A DNA stretch of 64,000 bases from an uncultured Litoreibacter sp. (lineage in GTDB: Bacteria > Pseudomonadota > Alphaproteobacteria > Rhodobacterales > Rhodobacteraceae): positions 124,001-188,000 of the forward strand of contig CANLQL010000004.1 in assembly GCA_947493265.1 (NCBI GenBank), given 5' to 3'. The notes beneath the pieces are model-generated. The model was not told the origin of the DNA, did not search any database, and saw only the letters and a program-made list of their open reading frames with translations. This document shows, in pieces, positions 22,848 through 32,507 of this stretch. The number at the start of each line of letters is the position of its first letter. The first letter of the stretch is position 1. Both the position numbers and the translations under genes were made by a program.

Positions 22848-25100
22848 TCAGACAAAATCGATGTTTTTGTTAAATGGCATTTCACGTAAGCGTTGCCCGG
22901 TGGCCGCAAAAATGGCGTTGCCCAAAGCTGGTGCGGCAGGGGGTAATCCCGGCTCTCCGATCCCGCGGATACGGGTGCCATTGTTGAGAACTTGCACCTC
23001 GAATTCAGGCGTCTGATAGAGCCTCAGTCCCTCATAGGCGTGATAATTATCCTGTTGCGGGGCATGGTTTTCATAGACCAGTTCAGAATTGATCGCATGC
23101 GCAAGCCCAAAGATCATTCCGCCAAAAAGCTGGCTTTCGACATTGGCCAGATCAAGCGTATGGGGACCGATATCCGCGACGATAAACGCTTTGTCGAGGC
23201 GCACCCCCGCAGGCGTATTCGTCACCTCGATCACCTGTGCGACCGGGACGCCGAAGGACATGACAAATGCCACGCCGCGTCCCCGATTTTCACCCAGCGA
23301 CGGTCCATCCCAGCCAGAAAGTGCGCCGACCGCTTCCAACACTTTGCGCGACGGATCGTGGTGGCACAGGCGCAATCGTTCTTCCAGCGGATCAGCTCCG
23401 GCGGCAGCGATCAACTCGTCCAGAAACGTGTCATGCAAGAATCCGTTACCTGAGGCCCCGACCGAACGCCAGGACGATATCGGCACCATTTCGGGGGCGC
23501 GGTACCCGCTGACCCGATAATTTGGGATCGCAAACGGCTGATCCCACGATCCGGTGGTGATGGTCGCATCTGGACCCGGGATCGACATGCCGGTCAGCCG
23601 GCCCATCCATGACCCTGTTAATCCAGATTGCGCAACCGACAGGTCATAGGTTTCAACCTGGCCCTCCGACACGACTCCACGCCCGCGCGCAACGGCGGCT
23701 GGGCGAGGATAGTCATGGGTCATGTCTTCTTCGCGCGACCAGGTCATCTTGATCGGCGTGCCCTTCACGGCTTGCGCGATCTCGACCGCCTGATTGACAT
23801 GCGTGCCTTCCAGCCTGTGTCCGAAGCTGCCCCCGATAGGCTGGCCGTAAACCTTCACTTGGTCCCGCTCAAACCCAAGAATTTTCATCGCGTGATCGCG
23901 AACGAAAGTGGGTATCTGCGTGCCGGTCCAAATCTCGCAAAGCTCATCGGTCACGAGAACTGTTGCGTTCATCGGCTCCAGCGGGGCATGGGCAAGAAAA
24001 GGGATGCGATACGCGGCTTCCACCGGGCTCGCGCCGTTCAAAGCCGCCTCAACATCCCCGTCATCGCGGTTGCGGTGATCCAGACGGTCGGGATTTTCAA
24101 GCGCTGCATCAAGTTCATCCCATATCTGGGCAGAACTTTCGGGATATGGCCCCGGCCCCCAAACGCAATTCACCGCGTTGGCGGCCTGAAACGCGTACCA
24201 GGTGTTGGTGGCAACCACGGCGATGCCATGGCTTATCGGAACGATCTTCTCCACGCCCGGCATGGTTTCTGCGTCGGATGCATCGTAGCTTTCCAAAACG
24301 CCCCCGATCCCGGGATTGGCACGGACCGTGGCAAACAGCATCCCGTCGAGCGCAAAATCGATGCCATATTTCTCAGCGCCAGTGGATTTGGCAGGGATAT
24401 CGCGGCGAATGCGGGGCGTTCCAAGGATTTTCCAGTCTTCCGGGGGGCGCAGCGTCACATCTGTCACCGGATCAATCTGCGCAGCCTCTGCTGCCAGGTC
24501 GGCATACGCGATCTTGGTGCCATCGGGCAGGATTACATGGCCGTCCTCGGTCGTGAGATCCGCGCGGGAATGCCCGCTGCGTTGCGCGGCCGCCTGTTTG
24601 AGCGTTTCGCGCGCAACCGCGCCTGCGGTTCTGAGCTTGTCGAACATGTCAGGCACTGTGGAAGAACCACCGGTCAGCTGCATTTCGAATATCTTGGCAG
24701 GCACGCTCATGAAGGATCGCGCCGTTTCCGCCATCCAGCTGTCATCATAGCCCGGGAACGGCACACCTTCTTCCAAAACAACCCCGTTGAAATAAGCCTG
24801 ATGCGGAAGGCCCGGACTGATCAGGGCACTTGCCGGATCAATATCAAGCTCTTCTGCGATCAAGTCGGCTTGCGTGGAATAGGACCCCTGCCCTTTGTCT
24901 GCGCGTGGGGTGATCAACTCCACCCCTTCGGCCGTAATCTTCACAAAGGGATTTATCGCAGCTTCGCCGTCGCTCAGATCATCAAGAAGCGGGTTTGGGA
25001 TCGGCTTCTTTGCAAGATAAGTCCCGAAAGCGACCCCACCTGCGACGGCGACCGAGCCTATAAGGAATGTGCGTCGTGCAATGGTTCCGATACGGCTCAT
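22848..25100 (-). CDS. IorB-type molybdopterin-binding hydroxylase large subunit (Tat-exported)
   Basis: This 750-aa protein belongs to the isoquinoline 1-oxidoreductase beta/aldehyde dehydrogenase-like branch of the xanthine oxidase family. It begins with a twin-arginine signal (IARRTFLIGSVAVAGGVAFG). Landmarks are RADKGQGSYSTQ, PLEPMNATV, GQPIGGSFGHRLE and the C-terminal GIGEPGLPPAAPALGNA with the catalytic Glu. Unlike cytoplasmic relatives, it is predicted to be exported folded together with its iron-sulfur partner. It lies 3 bp after the 2Fe-2S subunit gene and 12 bp before the diheme cytochrome gene, forming a three-gene unit. The substrate (aldehyde or N-heterocycle) is unknown. Confidence 0.9.
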   Translation of the reverse strand: MSRIGTIARRTFLIGSVAVAGGVAFGTYLAKKPIPNPLLDDLSDGEAAINPFVKITAEGVELITPRADKGQGSYSTQADLIAEELDIDPASALISPGLPHQAYFNGVVLEEGVPFPGYDDSWMAETARSFMSVPAKIFEMQLTGGSSTVPDMFDKLRTAGAVARETLKQAAAQRSGHSRADLTTEDGHVILPDGTKIAYADLAAEAAQIDPVTDVTLRPPEDWKILGTPRIRRDIPAKSTGAEKYGIDFALDGMLFATVRANPGIGGVLESYDASDAETMPGVEKIVPISHGIAVVATNTWYAFQAANAVNCVWGPGPYPESSAQIWDELDAALENPDRLDHRNRDDGDVEAALNGASPVEAAYRIPFLAHAPLEPMNATVLVTDELCEIWTGTQIPTFVRDHAMKILGFERDQVKVYGQPIGGSFGHRLEGTHVNQAVEIAQAVKGTPIKMTWSREEDMTHDYPRPAAVARGRGVVSEGQVETYDLSVAQSGLTGSWMGRLTGMSIPGPDATITTGSWDQPFAIPNYRVSGYRAPEMVPISSWRSVGASGNGFLHDTFLDELIAAAGADPLEERLRLCHHDPSRKVLEAVGALSGWDGPSLGENRGRGVAFVMSFGVPVAQVIEVTNTPAGVRLDKAFIVADIGPHTLDLANVESQLFGGMIFGLAHAINSELVYENHAPQQDNYHAYEGLRLYQTPEFEVQVLNNGTRIRGIGEPGLPPAAPALGNAIFAATGQRLREMPFNKNIDFV

Positions 25101-25103
25101 GAT

Positions 25104-25565
25104 CTAAACCTCCTGCAATTTCACAGCCGCGGCTTTCACCGCCGCACGGATGCGCGGATACGTCCCGCAGCGACACAGGTTTCCAGACATCGCGGCATCA
25201 ATATCGTTGTCGGTGGGGGACGGGTTCAGATCAAGAAGCGCTGCGGCCTGCATGATTTGCCCGGACTGGCAATAGCCGCATTGGGCGACCTGATGATCGA
25301 TCCATGCTTGCTGAACTTCGTGTAGCGCATCTGGCGCGCTGAGACCTTCGATCGTGGTGACCGCACCACCGGCAAGATCGCCAACAGCCAATTGACAAGA
25401 CCGGACAGCGGATCCGTCGACATGGACCGTGCATGATCCGCATTGCGCAATGCCACAGCCATATTTAGGGCCAGTGATGCCCAACTCGTCCCGAAGAACC
25501 CAAAGAAGCGGCATGTCCGGTGTGACATCGACGTCGTATTCTTCGCCATTGACGGTGAGTTTCAC
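25104..25565 (-). CDS. IorA-type 2Fe-2S subunit of molybdenum hydroxylase
   Basis: This 153-aa small subunit has both [2Fe-2S] sites of the xanthine oxidase family: the plant-ferredoxin type [15 protein letters not shown] (about 40-54) and the helical [16 protein letters not shown] plus CRCGTYPRI in the C-terminal half. It transfers electrons from the Mo centre to the next acceptor, probably the diheme cytochrome encoded two genes on. It has no signal peptide of its own; in such pairs it is co-exported with the Tat-bearing large subunit. First gene of the operon. Confidence 0.93.
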   Translation of the reverse strand: MKLTVNGEEYDVDVTPDMPLLWVLRDELGITGPKYGCGIAQCGSCTVHVDGSAVRSCQLAVGDLAGGAVTTIEGLSAPDALHEVQQAWIDHQVAQCGYCQSGQIMQAAALLDLNPSPTDNDIDAAMSGNLCRCGTYPRIRAAVKAAAVKLQEV

Positions 25566-25709
25566 GAGATCCCTCCCAAAAGAATGCTGTCCATCCTCTA
25601 CTTAGCTTGGATGATCACGCCTGCCAGTCCAAGACCAAAGCACGCCCTCCCCCGCGCTGTTACGCAAGGGAACTGTACTGGGTCTCCTGATCCAGGCCAC
25701 TTTTCACAG

Positions 25710-25729
25710 CCGTCATAATTCTTTCATAA
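25710..25729 (+). promoter_or_regulatory. Putative Pho box upstream of phoX
   Basis: The 20 bases here match the E. coli-type PhoB box (CTGTCATAAATCTGTCACAT) at 15 of 20 positions by my count, with the two (C/T)-T/G-TCA half sites 11 bp apart. The site is about 97 bp upstream of the phoX start, a sensible distance for PhoB activation under phosphate limitation. Confidence 0.5.
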
Positions 25730-25825
25730 GCTTTTTACGCATTTGTCGCCTGTGCCCCTTACGCCCGGCCTGTCGAAGGGGCGTGGGGTCCCTTCGCGTA
25801 TCAATCCAGCAGGAGCACAAGCCAG

Positions 25826-27721
25826 ATGAAAGATATCGACACAACCGACCTGAGTTGGGATGACTGGGACGAACTGCGCCGTCCAACTGATAAAACGACA
25901 GATTTTGATCGCGTAGTTGAAAGCGCGCTGAGCCGCCGTGGATTTCTAAGCGGCCTGATCGCGGTCGGGTCAGGTGCTGCCGCCATGGGATTGATGGGAA
26001 GCACGGCTCAAGCAAAAACTGCGTCGCGTTTTGGCTTCACGCCAATCGCTGCACAAACTGATTTCACCGTTCATGTTCCTGAGGGCTATAATTGGCAGGT
26101 CGTCGCGCGCTGGGGCGATGCGCTTTTCGCAGGCGCGGACGGCGCTTATAACCCGGAGGCCGGCATCGAGTCCGACGCGCAGGCGCTGGCGTTTGGAGAA
26201 AACACCGACGGTATGGAGCTGTTTAACATCGGCGGTCGGGAGGTCATGGCGATCAACCACGAATACGCCAACACCAAGATTAATCTGACCCGCGAGAAAT
26301 CCGATGACATTGACTGGAAAGCCCAATCTCAGGACGAAGTAGACCTGCTGCAAAATCTGCAAGGTGTGTCGGTGATGGAAGTTCGCCTGGACAATGGCGA
26401 TTGGAAGATCGTCAAGGACAGCCCTTTGAACCGTCGGATCACGCACAATACCGAAATGACATTGACCGGCCCTGCCGCAGGTCACGATCTGCTGAAAACA
26501 GAGGCTGACCCGACCGGGACAACCGTTTTGGGGACTTTGAACAATTGCGGCGCGGGACGGACACCTTGGGGTACGTACCTAACCTGCGAAGAAAATTTCA
26601 ACGGCTATTTCGGCGCATCAGATGCGGAAATGGCCCTGCCCGATGGCTTCGAACGCTACGGGATCGGTGTCGAAAGTCGCTATGGCTACGAACGGTTTGA
26701 TCCTCGTTTTGACATTTCCAAAACACCGAACGAGCCGCACCGGTTCGGCTATATCGTCGAAATCGACCCGTCGGACCCAACCAGCACACCGAAAAAGCGC
26801 ACCGCATTGGGTCGCTTCAAACATGAAAATGCGGCCGTAGTTCTGGCTGCGGACGGACGTCCAGTTGTTTATCTTGGCGATGATGAGCGGGGCGAATTCC
26901 TCTATAAATTTGTGGGCTCCAACACCTATCAGCAAGGGGGCGACGCGTCTGCTTTGCTTGACGACGGCACGCTGTATGTCGCCAAGTTTGGCGAAAATGG
27001 CCGGGGTGAATGGTTGGCACTGACACCTGAAACGACCGAAATGGACGCCGCGATGATCGCGATCCATACGCGCGTTGCGGCTTCCTCTGTCGGTGCAACA
27101 ACGATGGACCGGCCCGAGTGGGTGGCCGTAAACCCCATCGCGGTCGAGGCGTATTGCGCATTGACCAACAATTCCCGCAGGGCGCTTGATGCCACCAACA
27201 AGGGCGGTGATCCGATGACCGCAATCGCGGGCTCTCCTAACCCTCGCAACGAAAACCGTTACGGGCAGATCGTGCGCTGGCGTCCGGATGCCGATGATCA
27301 CGCATCTGCAACCTTTACTTGGGACTTGTACGTGATGGCAGGAAATCCAACGGTGCATAGTGACGCCAATGCTGGCTCCGCCAATATCAACGCGGGCAAC
27401 TTGTTCAATTCACCCGATGGGATGATGTTTGACAGTAAAGGCCTTCTTTGGATCCAAACGGATGGTGACGATGACAACGAAGGCGATTTCGCCGGTATGG
27501 GCAATAATCAGATGTTGGTCGGTGATCCAGTAACCGGGGAAATTCAGCGGTTCATGACCGGACCAAACGGGTCTGAGGTGACCGGGATTGCGTTTTCGTC
27601 CGATCGCCGCACGATTTTCGCAGGCATCCAGCATCCCGGCGGATCGTTCCCGGATGGCACCGGCAAGCCCCGATCCAGCGTGATCGCGATCACGCGCGAT
27701 GATGGTGCGGTTCTCGCTTAA
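25826..27721 (+). CDS. phoX: PhoX-family alkaline phosphatase (Tat-exported)
   Basis: This 631-aa member of the PhoX (DUF839) family has a twin-arginine signal at 36-60 (LSRRGFLSGLIAVGSGAAAM) after a long charged n-region. Family blocks include NHEYANTKINL, NNCGAGRTPWGTYLTCEENF, GYIVEIDP, RFKHENAAVVLA, YLGDDERGEFLYKF, RPEWVAVNP and SPDGMMFDSKGLLWIQTDGD. PhoX enzymes release phosphate from organic esters in the periplasm using Ca2+/Fe and are a hallmark of marine bacteria. Length and N-terminus agree with the family. A likely Pho box lies upstream, and an intrinsic terminator follows within 25 bp. It is a single-gene unit. Confidence 0.93.
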   Translation: MKDIDTTDLSWDDWDELRRPTDKTTDFDRVVESALSRRGFLSGLIAVGSGAAAMGLMGSTAQAKTASRFGFTPIAAQTDFTVHVPEGYNWQVVARWGDALFAGADGAYNPEAGIESDAQALAFGENTDGMELFNIGGREVMAINHEYANTKINLTREKSDDIDWKAQSQDEVDLLQNLQGVSVMEVRLDNGDWKIVKDSPLNRRITHNTEMTLTGPAAGHDLLKTEADPTGTTVLGTLNNCGAGRTPWGTYLTCEENFNGYFGASDAEMALPDGFERYGIGVESRYGYERFDPRFDISKTPNEPHRFGYIVEIDPSDPTSTPKKRTALGRFKHENAAVVLAADGRPVVYLGDDERGEFLYKFVGSNTYQQGGDASALLDDGTLYVAKFGENGRGEWLALTPETTEMDAAMIAIHTRVAASSVGATTMDRPEWVAVNPIAVEAYCALTNNSRRALDATNKGGDPMTAIAGSPNPRNENRYGQIVRWRPDADDHASATFTWDLYVMAGNPTVHSDANAGSANINAGNLFNSPDGMMFDSKGLLWIQTDGDDDNEGDFAGMGNNQMLVGDPVTGEIQRFMTGPNGSEVTGIAFSSDRRTIFAGIQHPGGSFPDGTGKPRSSVIAITRDDGAVLA

Positions 27722-27743
27722 AACGGTGTAGCACTCAATTAGG

Positions 27744-27775
27744 AAGGGGCGTTTCAAAAGATGCGCCCTTTTCCT
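27744..27775 (+). terminator. Intrinsic terminator after phoX
   Basis: A short stem GGGCG/CGCCC with loop TTTCAAAAGATG is followed by CTTTTCCTTTT. It starts 23 bp after the phoX stop codon, and the next gene's ribosome site begins 40 bp further on. Confidence 0.6.
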
Positions 27776-27823
27776 TTTCAAGGTCTCGGGGTAGGCCTGT
27801 CTGCGTCTATCCCGGAGGTCGAA

Positions 27824-28510
27824 ATGCCCAAATTTGCAATTGAAACGCCACCAGTTGTTGCCCTGCCAATCGCGGGAAGCGACGCGCTGTACCCGGTCCG
27901 GCGGGTCTATTGCATCGGCAGGAACTATGCCGCCCATGCCATCGAGATGGGACATGATCCAGATCGTGAAGCCCCGTTTTTCTTCCAGAAGAACCCAAAC
28001 AACCTCGACCCTTCGGGGAGGTTTCCGTATCCGCCAAACTCTGACGATGTGCATTACGAAGTCGAAATGGCAGTGATGTTGAAATCAGGCGGCACAAATA
28101 TCGCTTTGGATGGCGCGCTGGGCCATGTGTTCGGCTATGCGCTTGCGCTGGATATGACCCGGCGCGACTTGCAGGCGCTGCAAAAGAAAGCAGGCCGTCC
28201 ATGGGAGATCGGTAAAGCCTTTGAGCGTTCTGCCCCTGTCGGTCCCGTTCATCAGGTCAGCAACATAGGTCATCTCGACGCGGGCGCGATTGCTTTGAAA
28301 GTGAACGGCGAACTGAAACAGCAGGGTGACCTGAACCAGATGATCTGGAAAGTGCCTGAAATGATCGCTTACCTGTCGGAATATTTCGAATTGGCCGCAG
28401 GTGACGTCATTCTATCCGGAACGCCTGCAGGGGTTGGCCCGATTGCCCGCGGCGATGTGATGGACGTGGCCATCGACGGGTTGGGGCAGATGACCGTCGA
28501 AACAGTCTAG
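27824..28510 (+). CDS. Fumarylacetoacetate hydrolase (FAH)-family protein
   Basis: The 228-aa product has the FAH-family layout: VRRVYCIGRNYAAHAIEMG, then HYEVEMAVML (metal Glu), VFGYALALDMTRRDLQ (metal Asp), GRPWEIGKAFERSAPVGP and LSGTPAGVGPI. Members cleave acylpyruvates or other C-C bonds of beta-diketo acids, or act as oxaloacetate decarboxylases or tautomerases; without neighbours of a known pathway the substrate stays open. ATG 27824 has an excellent GGAGG eight bases upstream, whereas the longer frame from 27761 would start within the phoX terminator. Confidence 0.9.
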   Translation: MPKFAIETPPVVALPIAGSDALYPVRRVYCIGRNYAAHAIEMGHDPDREAPFFFQKNPNNLDPSGRFPYPPNSDDVHYEVEMAVMLKSGGTNIALDGALGHVFGYALALDMTRRDLQALQKKAGRPWEIGKAFERSAPVGPVHQVSNIGHLDAGAIALKVNGELKQQGDLNQMIWKVPEMIAYLSEYFELAAGDVILSGTPAGVGPIARGDVMDVAIDGLGQMTVETV

Positions 28511-28512
28511 GC

Positions 28513-28556
28513 AAAAAACGCACATCCACGGGACGCCCCGCAGATGCGCGCTTTAT
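28513..28556 (-). terminator. Terminator shared by the convergent FAH and icd genes
   Basis: A long imperfect hairpin (GCACATC...GATGCGC outer arms, GGG/CCC inner) lies between the two stop codons. Read on the minus strand it is followed by TTTTTT (28518-28513), so it should end icd transcription; on the plus strand it ends in the weaker CTTTATC. Confidence 0.6.
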
Positions 28557-28560
28557 CTTC

Positions 28561-30774
28561 TTAGGCCAAGATCTGGTTCAGCGTTGCGGATGGTCGCATG
28601 ATCGCAGCCGTCTTGGCTGCGTCGGTCCGGTAGTAGCCGCCCGTATCCGCAGGCGTGCCTTTATCGGCCGCAATCTCAGCCACGATCTTCTGTTCATTGC
28701 TGGCCAGTGCGTCGGCGATTGGACCAAACTGCGCGGCCAATTCGGCGTCATCTGTTTGCGTCGCCAGCGCCTTCGCCCAGTATAGTGCAAAGTAGAAATG
28801 GCTGTCGCGGTTGTCCGGCTGACCAACCTTGCGACCCGGGGATTTGTTGTGGTCCAAAATGCCTTGGGTCGCTGCGTCCACAGCTTCCCCCAAAACCTTG
28901 GCCTTGGCATTGCCCTTGACCTGCGCCAAGAATTTTAGGCTTTCACCCAACGCACAGAATTCGCCAAGCGAGTCCCAGCGCAAGTGGTTTTCTTCCATCA
29001 ACTGCTGAACATGCTTGGGTGCAGACCCGCCTGCCCCAGTTTCAAACAAGCCGCCGCCCTTCATCAATTTGACGATCGACAACATTTTGGCTGATGTGCC
29101 CAACTCAAGGATCGGGAACAGGTCTGTCAGGTAGTCCCGCAGAACGTTGCCAGTGATTGCAATGGAGTTTTCACCTTTGCGGATCGTCTCAAAACTCACG
29201 GCTGTCGCCTCGCGTGGGGCAAGGATTTGGAACTTGTCCGCGACACCGGCCTTGTCCAGCAACGGCCGCACATAGTTCAACAATTGTGCGTCATGGGCGC
29301 GGGTTTCATCCAGCCAGAAAATCGCCTGGAACCCTTCCAACGCCTGACGGTCAATGGCCAGTTGCACCCAATCTTCAATCGGGGCCTGACGGGTCGAGGC
29401 TGATCGCCAGATATCCCCCTTCTCCACGGTATGCTCATGAAGAACATCACCGTTGGCGGCGATCATTTGAACAGTGCCGTCACGGGGAATTTCAAACGTT
29501 GTCGGGTGGGAGCCGTATTCCTCAGCTTTCTGTGCCATCAGACCAATATTCTGGACTGTCCCGGCAGTTGACGGATCCAGCGCGCCTTGCGCTTTGCAGT
29601 TCTTGATCGCTTCGTCATAAACCGCTGCGTAAGAGCTGTCGGGGATCACACAATTGGCGTCAGCTTCCGCACCATCTGGCCCCCAACCTTTGCCACCTGC
29701 CCGGATCAGCGCCGGCATCGAGGCGTCGATGATCACGTCTGACGGGACATGCAGATTGCTGATGCCTTTGTCGGAATTCACCATGTAAAGCGGCGGGTTG
29801 GCATCCATTGCCTTGTGAATAGCGGCCATGATCTCGGTCGCTTTTGGCGCTTCCGCCACGGCTTCTAGAACGGCCTGCAGCCCGGAATTTGCATTCACGC
29901 CTGCCGCCTCAAGTTCTGCGCCATATGTGTCGAACACAGGTTTCAAATAGGCCTTCACCGCGTGGCCGAAAATGATCGGGTCAGAGACCTTCATCATCGT
30001 GGCTTTCATGTGCAGCGAGAACAGGATGCCCATGTCTTTTGTTGCGTTGAGCTGGGCAGATAAAAACGTGCTCAGCGCTTTCGCAGACATAAATGTCGCA
30101 TCCACAATCGTGCCTGCCGGGAAATCGACCCCGTCCTTGAGAACCGTCTTGCTGCCATCATTGCCAGTCAGGACGATTTTCGCCGGACCCGCCTGCGCTG
30201 CGCTGAGCGTTACAGATGTTTCGTTGGACCGGAAGTCACCGCCCGACATTGTCGAGACATGGGTCAGGCTATCGCTGGACCAGGCCCCCATCGAATGCGG
30301 GTTGGCTTGGGCAAAATTCTTCACGGCGACTGCCGCACGGCGGTCGGAATTGCCTTCCCGCAAGACCGGGTTCACAGCAGAGCCTTTGATTGCATCAAAC
30401 CGCGCACGGATTGCTTTTTCAGCTTCTGTTTCAGGTGCTTCAGGATAGTTCGGGATATCGTAGCCTTTGGATTGAAGCTCTTCGACAGCGTCCACAAGTT
30501 GTGGAACCGACGCAGAGATATTTGGAAGCTTGATCACATTGGCATCGGGTGTCTTGACCAATTGCCCGAGTATGGCGAGGTCATCGGATTGACGCTGTTC
30601 CTCGGTCAGGTTTTCAGGAAACGCAGCGATGATCCGACCCGCCAAAGATATGTCGCGCGTGCCAACCGAAACGCCAGCTGCGGCGGTGAATGTTTGAATG
30701 ATCGGCAAAAGAGACGTCGACGCCAGCTCTGGGGCCTCATCAACTTTCGTGTAAACGATATCGGGGTTTTCCAT
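28561..30774 (-). CDS. icd: Monomeric NADP-dependent isocitrate dehydrogenase
   Basis: The 737-aa product is the monomeric type of IDH, unrelated in length to the dimeric 400-aa enzyme, and it converts isocitrate to 2-oxoglutarate with NADP+. Recognisable blocks include [20 protein letters not shown] at the N-terminus, [76 protein letters not shown] and [18 protein letters not shown]. The start MENPDIVYT at 30774 fits the family N-terminus; ten extra codons upstream are possible but unneeded. It is probably transcribed alone. Confidence 0.95.
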   Translation of the reverse strand: MENPDIVYTKVDEAPELASTSLLPIIQTFTAAAGVSVGTRDISLAGRIIAAFPENLTEEQRQSDDLAILGQLVKTPDANVIKLPNISASVPQLVDAVEELQSKGYDIPNYPEAPETEAEKAIRARFDAIKGSAVNPVLREGNSDRRAAVAVKNFAQANPHSMGAWSSDSLTHVSTMSGGDFRSNETSVTLSAAQAGPAKIVLTGNDGSKTVLKDGVDFPAGTIVDATFMSAKALSTFLSAQLNATKDMGILFSLHMKATMMKVSDPIIFGHAVKAYLKPVFDTYGAELEAAGVNANSGLQAVLEAVAEAPKATEIMAAIHKAMDANPPLYMVNSDKGISNLHVPSDVIIDASMPALIRAGGKGWGPDGAEADANCVIPDSSYAAVYDEAIKNCKAQGALDPSTAGTVQNIGLMAQKAEEYGSHPTTFEIPRDGTVQMIAANGDVLHEHTVEKGDIWRSASTRQAPIEDWVQLAIDRQALEGFQAIFWLDETRAHDAQLLNYVRPLLDKAGVADKFQILAPREATAVSFETIRKGENSIAITGNVLRDYLTDLFPILELGTSAKMLSIVKLMKGGGLFETGAGGSAPKHVQQLMEENHLRWDSLGEFCALGESLKFLAQVKGNAKAKVLGEAVDAATQGILDHNKSPGRKVGQPDNRDSHFYFALYWAKALATQTDDAELAAQFGPIADALASNEQKIVAEIAADKGTPADTGGYYRTDAAKTAAIMRPSATLNQILA

Positions 30775-30930
30775 CGCGCTTCGATTCCTTTGTAACTGCG
30801 TCATTTGGCGCTGTGTTTATCAAACGTGTCTCTGAGGTCCACCTACTCAGCCTTTTGGCCGTGAAAACCGGCATAGGGAAATATATTCAGGGGCATCTGT
30901 CGGTCAGAGAATTAGGCGTTCTTGGCGGCG

Positions 30931-31635
30931 CTATTTTCTGCGGGTGATGCCTAAGCCAATCGGCTTGCGTTGGTTGCCCGGCAGGCTTGGATCAGGACCC
31001 CAGATCGCCTGGTAGGTATCAACGGCCATTTCGCGCCGTTGAAAAATAATACACCCAAGCACAAGACAGGCCCACCAGAGAAGAATGGACACCATCATCC
31101 AATTGGGCGCATTCGCCTGCCACAGGCCGGAAAGAATTGCCAAGGCTGACATGATCAGCGCAACGTATCCCGCGCCTTTGTGGATGACCTCGAACACCAG
31201 TCGGCGCGGGGTCATATCAAAGTGGTCACCCCGTGGGGATCCATCTTTTGCCGGATCGGTCGGACCACCTTTGGTGCCCCGCAGCAATCCACCGGTCATC
31301 TGCACAAACGCCAATGCAAGCGACGCCCATCCCAAGAACCAATGCGGCCCGTTAATTGTGCCAGATGGCGGCGCGTTTAGGATCATCCAAAGACCAACGA
31401 CCATCAGAACGCAGGCCGCATATTGGCAAATACGATGGGTGTTCCACCACAGCCTGTGGTCCAGTTTGCGAGGCCAGTCCTGGTTGGGAAATATCTTGAA
31501 GTAGCGCGCGATGATCACGCCAAGCGGCACCAATACGCCCCAAGCCAAAACCATGATGCGCGCGTGCCAACTTAGGTGCCACCCGATCTCATGTGCGCGG
31601 CTTGCATCCATCGGAGCCAAGAGCCATTCCATCAT
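30931..31635 (-). CDS. Cytochrome b561-domain membrane protein, last gene of the ABC operon
   Basis: This 234-aa membrane protein has about five hydrophobic helices and the His pattern of b561-type heme proteins (AHEIGWHLSWHARIMV, NTHRICQYAACVLM, GPHWFLGWASLALAFVQMTG, FEVIHKGAGYVALIM). Its ATG overlaps the stop of the upstream ABC permease gene (TGATG), so translation is coupled and it belongs to the sugar-transport operon. Electron transfer across or along the membrane is typical of b561 proteins; why it is attached to an ABC transporter is not known. It could serve an oxidoreductase acting on the transported compound. Confidence 0.8.
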   Translation of the reverse strand: MMEWLLAPMDASRAHEIGWHLSWHARIMVLAWGVLVPLGVIIARYFKIFPNQDWPRKLDHRLWWNTHRICQYAACVLMVVGLWMILNAPPSGTINGPHWFLGWASLALAFVQMTGGLLRGTKGGPTDPAKDGSPRGDHFDMTPRRLVFEVIHKGAGYVALIMSALAILSGLWQANAPNWMMVSILLWWACLVLGCIIFQRREMAVDTYQAIWGPDPSLPGNQRKPIGLGITRRK

Positions 31636-32507
31636 CAGCCCTTAACCGCGCCTGCAGTCATTCCTGTGATAATCTGGCGGGACGCAACAAAGGTGAAGAT
31701 GATCGGCGGGATTGCCAACAGCATACCGGTTGCCATGATCACGCCCCAGTCGATATCGAATTCGGTCATCGAGTTCACAATCGTCACCGGCACGGTTCTG
31801 GAATTTCGGTCCGCCAGCGCGTTGGCCAAAAGAAACTCGTTCCAGGCGACACGGAAGGTAAAGATCGCAGCGGCTGCGAGTCCCGGTTTGATCAGCGGCA
31901 GAACCACTAGGAAGAAGACCTGAAACGGCCCTGCCCCGTCCATGCGCGCCGCCTCTTCCAATTGGATCGGCACTTGCACGATGAAGCTTTGCAAAATCCA
32001 GATCACGAAAGGCAGGTTCATCGCGACATAGACAAGGATGATCCCGGCTCGTGTGCCATCGATCTGGAACTGGAAGGTCCAGATACCGAACACTGGCACC
32101 AAAAGGACGGCAGGTGGCACCATCCGCATCGCAAGTGTCGATAGCGATACCGTGTCGCGCCCCATGAAGCGGAAGCGCACCAGCGCATAGGCGGCCATAC
32201 AACCGATGACCAGCGTCAAAACCGTGGAAATCAAAGAGATGATAAGCGAATTGACCAGCGCCCGTCCGAAGGTCTTGTCGCAATAGTCGATATGAGCCGC
32301 CTCATACCAAAGGAAATCACAAAGCGCTGTTTCGTAATTGCGAAGTGTCGGCATGAAGATCAGCGACGAGGTATCGGACATGATATCGACGTTCAGTTTG
32401 AACGACGTCATCAGCATCATCACGATCGGGCCCACGGCCATCACAACCAAGGCGACGAGAAGCGCGTAAAAAGCAGGGTTTTGTTTGTCGTAGACTTTTT
32501 CTGACAT
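31635..32507 (-). CDS. Carbohydrate ABC transporter permease, MalG type
   Basis: This 290-aa inner-membrane permease has six predicted helices and the family EAA loop, here EEAARMDGAGPFQVFFLVVL, which docks to the ATPase. It pairs with the MalF-type permease encoded just upstream, overlapping by 1 nt (TGATG). The long periplasmic insert after helix 1, with YEAAHIDYCDKTFG, is unusual for MalG. Together with the binding protein and ATPase it forms a CUT1-type importer for a sugar or polyol. Confidence 0.92.
   Translation of the reverse strand: MSEKVYDKQNPAFYALLVALVVMAVGPIVMMLMTSFKLNVDIMSDTSSLIFMPTLRNYETALCDFLWYEAAHIDYCDKTFGRALVNSLIISLISTVLTLVIGCMAAYALVRFRFMGRDTVSLSTLAMRMVPPAVLLVPVFGIWTFQFQIDGTRAGIILVYVAMNLPFVIWILQSFIVQVPIQLEEAARMDGAGPFQVFFLVVLPLIKPGLAAAAIFTFRVAWNEFLLANALADRNSRTVPVTIVNSMTEFDIDWGVIMATGMLLAIPPIIFTFVASRQIITGMTAGAVKG

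Noticed and set aside
23628-25325. 565-codon open frame on the plus strand opposite the IorB/IorA genes
   Set aside because: It is the mirror of two well-supported genes, has no recognisable domain and has the composition expected of an antisense frame in GC-rich DNA.
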